36,502 nucleotides of DNA from Burkholderiales bacterium. Its GTDB lineage: Bacteria > Pseudomonadota > Gammaproteobacteria > Burkholderiales > SG8-39. The stretch lies in contig JADLAV010000007.1 in NCBI GenBank assembly GCA_020848075.1, positions 1 through 36,502 on the forward strand. Reading direction: 5' to 3'. Positions 34,729-36,502 of the stretch are shown piece by piece (position 1 is the stretch's first letter; the number at the start of each line of letters is the position of its first letter). The notes below the pieces were generated by a model. It was given only the letters and a program-made list of their open reading frames with translations. It was not told the origin of the DNA and did not search any database. The position numbers and the translations under genes are program-made.

Positions 34729-36105
34729 CTAGAACGGCAACGCCACGTCCGGCTTCGCCGCGCGCAGCACGCGGCGGAATTCCTCCTGGATCCGGCCGAG
34801 ACCGGCCGGATCCTGCGCCTCGAAGCGCAGCACCAGTACGGGCGTGGTATTCGAGGCGCGCGCCAGCCCGAACCCGTCGGGGTACTCGACGCGCAGTCCG
34901 TCCAGCCTGATCACTTCCGCCGCGCCGGGGAACCGGGCCTCGCGCTGCAGCCGCTCGATCAGTCGGTGCGGCTCGCCTTCGGCGAGCGGCAGGTGCAGCT
35001 CCGGCGTTGCCACCGAGTCGGGCAGGGACTCCAGGACCGCGGCGGGATCGGCGCTCCGGGCGAGCACCTCGAGCAGCCGCGCGCCGGCGTACACGCCGTC
35101 GTCGAATCCGTACCAGCGGTCGGCAATGAAGATGTGCCCGCTCATCTCGCCGGCGATCGGCGCGCCGATCTCCTTCATGCGGGCCTTGATGAGCGAATGC
35201 CCCGTCTTCCACATCGCTGGCCGGCCGCCGTGGCTGCGAATCCACGGCGCGAGGTTTCGCGTGCACTTGACGTCGTACACCACGTCGCCTCCGGGGTGCC
35301 GCTCGAGGACGTCGGCGGCGAGCAGCATCAGCAGCCGGTCGGCGTAGATGATCGAGCCGCGCGGCGTCACGACCCCGAGTCGGTCGCCGTCGCCGTCGAA
35401 CGCGAGCCCGAGCTCCCCCGCACCCGATGCGAGCGCGGCGATCAGGTCGCGCAGATTCGCCGGCTGCGTCGGGTCCGGGTGATGATTGGGAAAGCTTCCG
35501 TCCACGTCGCAGAAGAGCTCGGTCACGGCGCAGCCCAGCCGGCGGTACAGCGCAGGCGCGACGAGGCCCGCTACGCCATTGCCGCAATCCACGGCGACTG
35601 CGAGCGGCCGCGCGAGCTTGACGTCGGTGGCGATCCGCGTGAGATACGCGTCACGGATATCGGCGGTCCGATACCCGCCCGCGCCGGAGGCGAGATCCCC
35701 CTGCTCGATCCGGCGCGCGAGACGCGCGATCTCGTCCCCGGCGAGCGTACCGCCGGCGAGCACCATCTTCAGCCCGTTGTACTCGGGCGGGTTGTGGCTG
35801 CCCGTCACCATCACCGCCGAGCCCGTGCCGAGCGCGTGTGCGGCGAAATAGCACATCGGCGTCGTCACCATGCCGACGTCGACGACGTCCACGCCGCCCG
35901 ACTGGATCCCGCGGGCGAGCGCGGCCGCAAGTTCTGGCCCCGACAGGCGCCCGTCGCGGCCGACTGCGATCGCGGCGCCGCCCCGTGCGCGGCACTCGGT
36001 CGCCAGGGCGCGACCGATCGCCTCGACCGCCGCCGGCGTGAGCGTGCGACCGACGACGCCGCGAATGTCGTAGGCCTTGAAGATCTCGGGGGAGATGGTG
36101 GTCAT
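34729..36105 (-). CDS. algC: Phosphomannomutase/phosphoglucomutase
   Basis: A 458-residue alpha-D-phosphohexomutase. FKAYDIRGVVG opens the protein, the phosphoserine is Ser103 in VTGSHNPPEYNG, the Mg loop is FDGDGDRLGVV, and the sugar-binding loop is GEMSGHIF; a four-domain layout and full length match AlgC/PMM-PGM. It interconverts 6- and 1-phosphates of mannose and glucose for LPS and exopolysaccharide. The ATG at 36105 fits the family start. No neighbouring sugar-nucleotide genes are in view. Confidence 0.95.
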   Translation of the reverse strand: MTTISPEIFKAYDIRGVVGRTLTPAAVEAIGRALATECRARGGAAIAVGRDGRLSGPELAAALARGIQSGGVDVVDVGMVTTPMCYFAAHALGTGSAVMVTGSHNPPEYNGLKMVLAGGTLAGDEIARLARRIEQGDLASGAGGYRTADIRDAYLTRIATDVKLARPLAVAVDCGNGVAGLVAPALYRRLGCAVTELFCDVDGSFPNHHPDPTQPANLRDLIAALASGAGELGLAFDGDGDRLGVVTPRGSIIYADRLLMLLAADVLERHPGGDVVYDVKCTRNLAPWIRSHGGRPAMWKTGHSLIKARMKEIGAPIAGEMSGHIFIADRWYGFDDGVYAGARLLEVLARSADPAAVLESLPDSVATPELHLPLAEGEPHRLIERLQREARFPGAAEVIRLDGLRVEYPDGFGLARASNTTPVLVLRFEAQDPAGLGRIQEEFRRVLRAAKPDVALPF

Positions 36106-36368
36106 GGCGCGGAGGTCGACACGCGGGATTATCCCACGGCGCCCCCCGGCGTGAGGCGATGCGCGACGGACTCGCTGTTCAGCAGGTCTCTTTCCCCTTC
36201 TCTCCGAGGAGCAGGTCCCTCTCCCCTCCTCCCCGAGGAGGGGTGTCACGCGAAGCGTGACGGGGTGGTGTTCAGCGTCGGCGAGCGGCGGCGTTCGCAG
36301 CTCAGGACAAGCCGGCACGCCCTGCCCTACGAGGGTTCGAACACCCTACGCACACTACCTGCGTCGAT
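36106..36368. repeat. Intergenic region with hairpin repeats related to 160-240
   Basis: Upstream of algC and free of genes. CCCCTCCTC/GAGGAGGGG (36223-36231 with 36235-36243) and GTCACGC/GCGTGAC (36245-36251 with 36255-36261), followed by GGGGTGGT, form an inverted relative of the repeat at 160-207. A degenerate CCCCTTCTCTCCGAGGAG copy precedes it at 36194-36211. No clear algC promoter was found. Confidence 0.6.
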
Positions 36369-36502
36369 GCGCCAGCGGCTGTGCCCGCCCGGCGCCTTTG
36401 GCCGCGCCGTCCGTCGCGGGTGGTTTGCGGCGGCCAGCCGTGTGTTGACTGGCCGCCGCAAACCGGGTCCCGCAGGAGGGCGTTTGCGGCCTCAGGCGCC
36501 GG
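36369..36502. repeat. Palindromic MITE-like dispersed repeat, copy 2 (right end cut by window edge)
   Basis: Same orientation as copy 1. The left terminal repeat (36369-36396) is the exact reverse complement of the right terminal repeat of copy 1 (114-141). The central hairpin is larger here: GGTTTGCGGCGGCCAG (36422-36437) pairs perfectly with 36449-36464. About 20 bp of the right end lie beyond the window. Confidence 0.8.

Overview
The window is GC-rich, densely coded bacterial chromosome, most likely from a betaproteobacterium. Two blocks point there: the order tldD / nitrilase / yhdP (minus) diverging from glnE / ilvE / zf-CHCC / waaF (plus), and rsmI diverging from lppC / yraN / SIS / BON-lipoprotein, followed by hldE2 and a convergent birA-coaX-SPOR operon. 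Taxonomy is inferred from gene content and order; no rRNA marker is present.

Layout. 1-250: dispersed palindromic repeats. 251-6721 (minus): tldD, a carbon-nitrogen hydrolase and yhdP. 6951-12098 (plus): glnE, ilvE, a small zinc-finger gene and waaF. 12181-23319 (minus): an 11-gene lipid/polyketide-like biosynthetic cluster. 23403-23879 (minus): rnpB, the RNase P RNA. 24224-27121 (minus): a DUF3025 gene, pyrC and rsmI. 27107-30558 (plus): lppC, yraN, gmhA/diaA, BON lipoprotein and hldE2. 30651-32988 (minus): SPOR protein, coaX, birA. 33343-34698 (plus): an orphan ugpB-like binding protein. 34729-36105 (minus): phosphomannomutase/phosphoglucomutase. 36180-36502: the same two repeat families seen at the left edge.

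The stand-out region is 12181-23319. In transcription order it encodes an isoprenylcysteine-methyltransferase-like membrane protein, a lipoprotein alpha/beta hydrolase, a condensation/wax-synthase-like acyltransferase, a paralogous lipoprotein hydrolase, a FabL-type enoyl-ACP reductase, a FabG ketoreductase, a long acyl carrier protein, a double-hotdog dehydratase, an active ketosynthase (KS-alpha), a Cys-to-Ser ketosynthase (KS-beta), and a fusion of a phosphopantetheinyl transferase with an LpxL-type acyltransferase. Together these could form a dedicated, fully reducing type II fatty-acid/polyketide line with its own carrier activation and acyl transfer. No malonyl transferase or KAS III is present, so extender loading and priming are presumably borrowed from primary fatty acid synthesis. 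I do not recognise the product. The enoyl reductase and the absence of aryl-acid starter genes argue against an aryl polyene.

The rest is housekeeping: glutamine synthetase control, branched-chain amino acids, pyrimidines, rRNA methylation, LPS heptose synthesis and transfer, CoA and biotin metabolism, and outer-membrane maintenance. The window begins and ends inside copies of the same roughly 150-bp palindromic repeat in the same orientation, which suggests a contig whose assembly broke at repeats.
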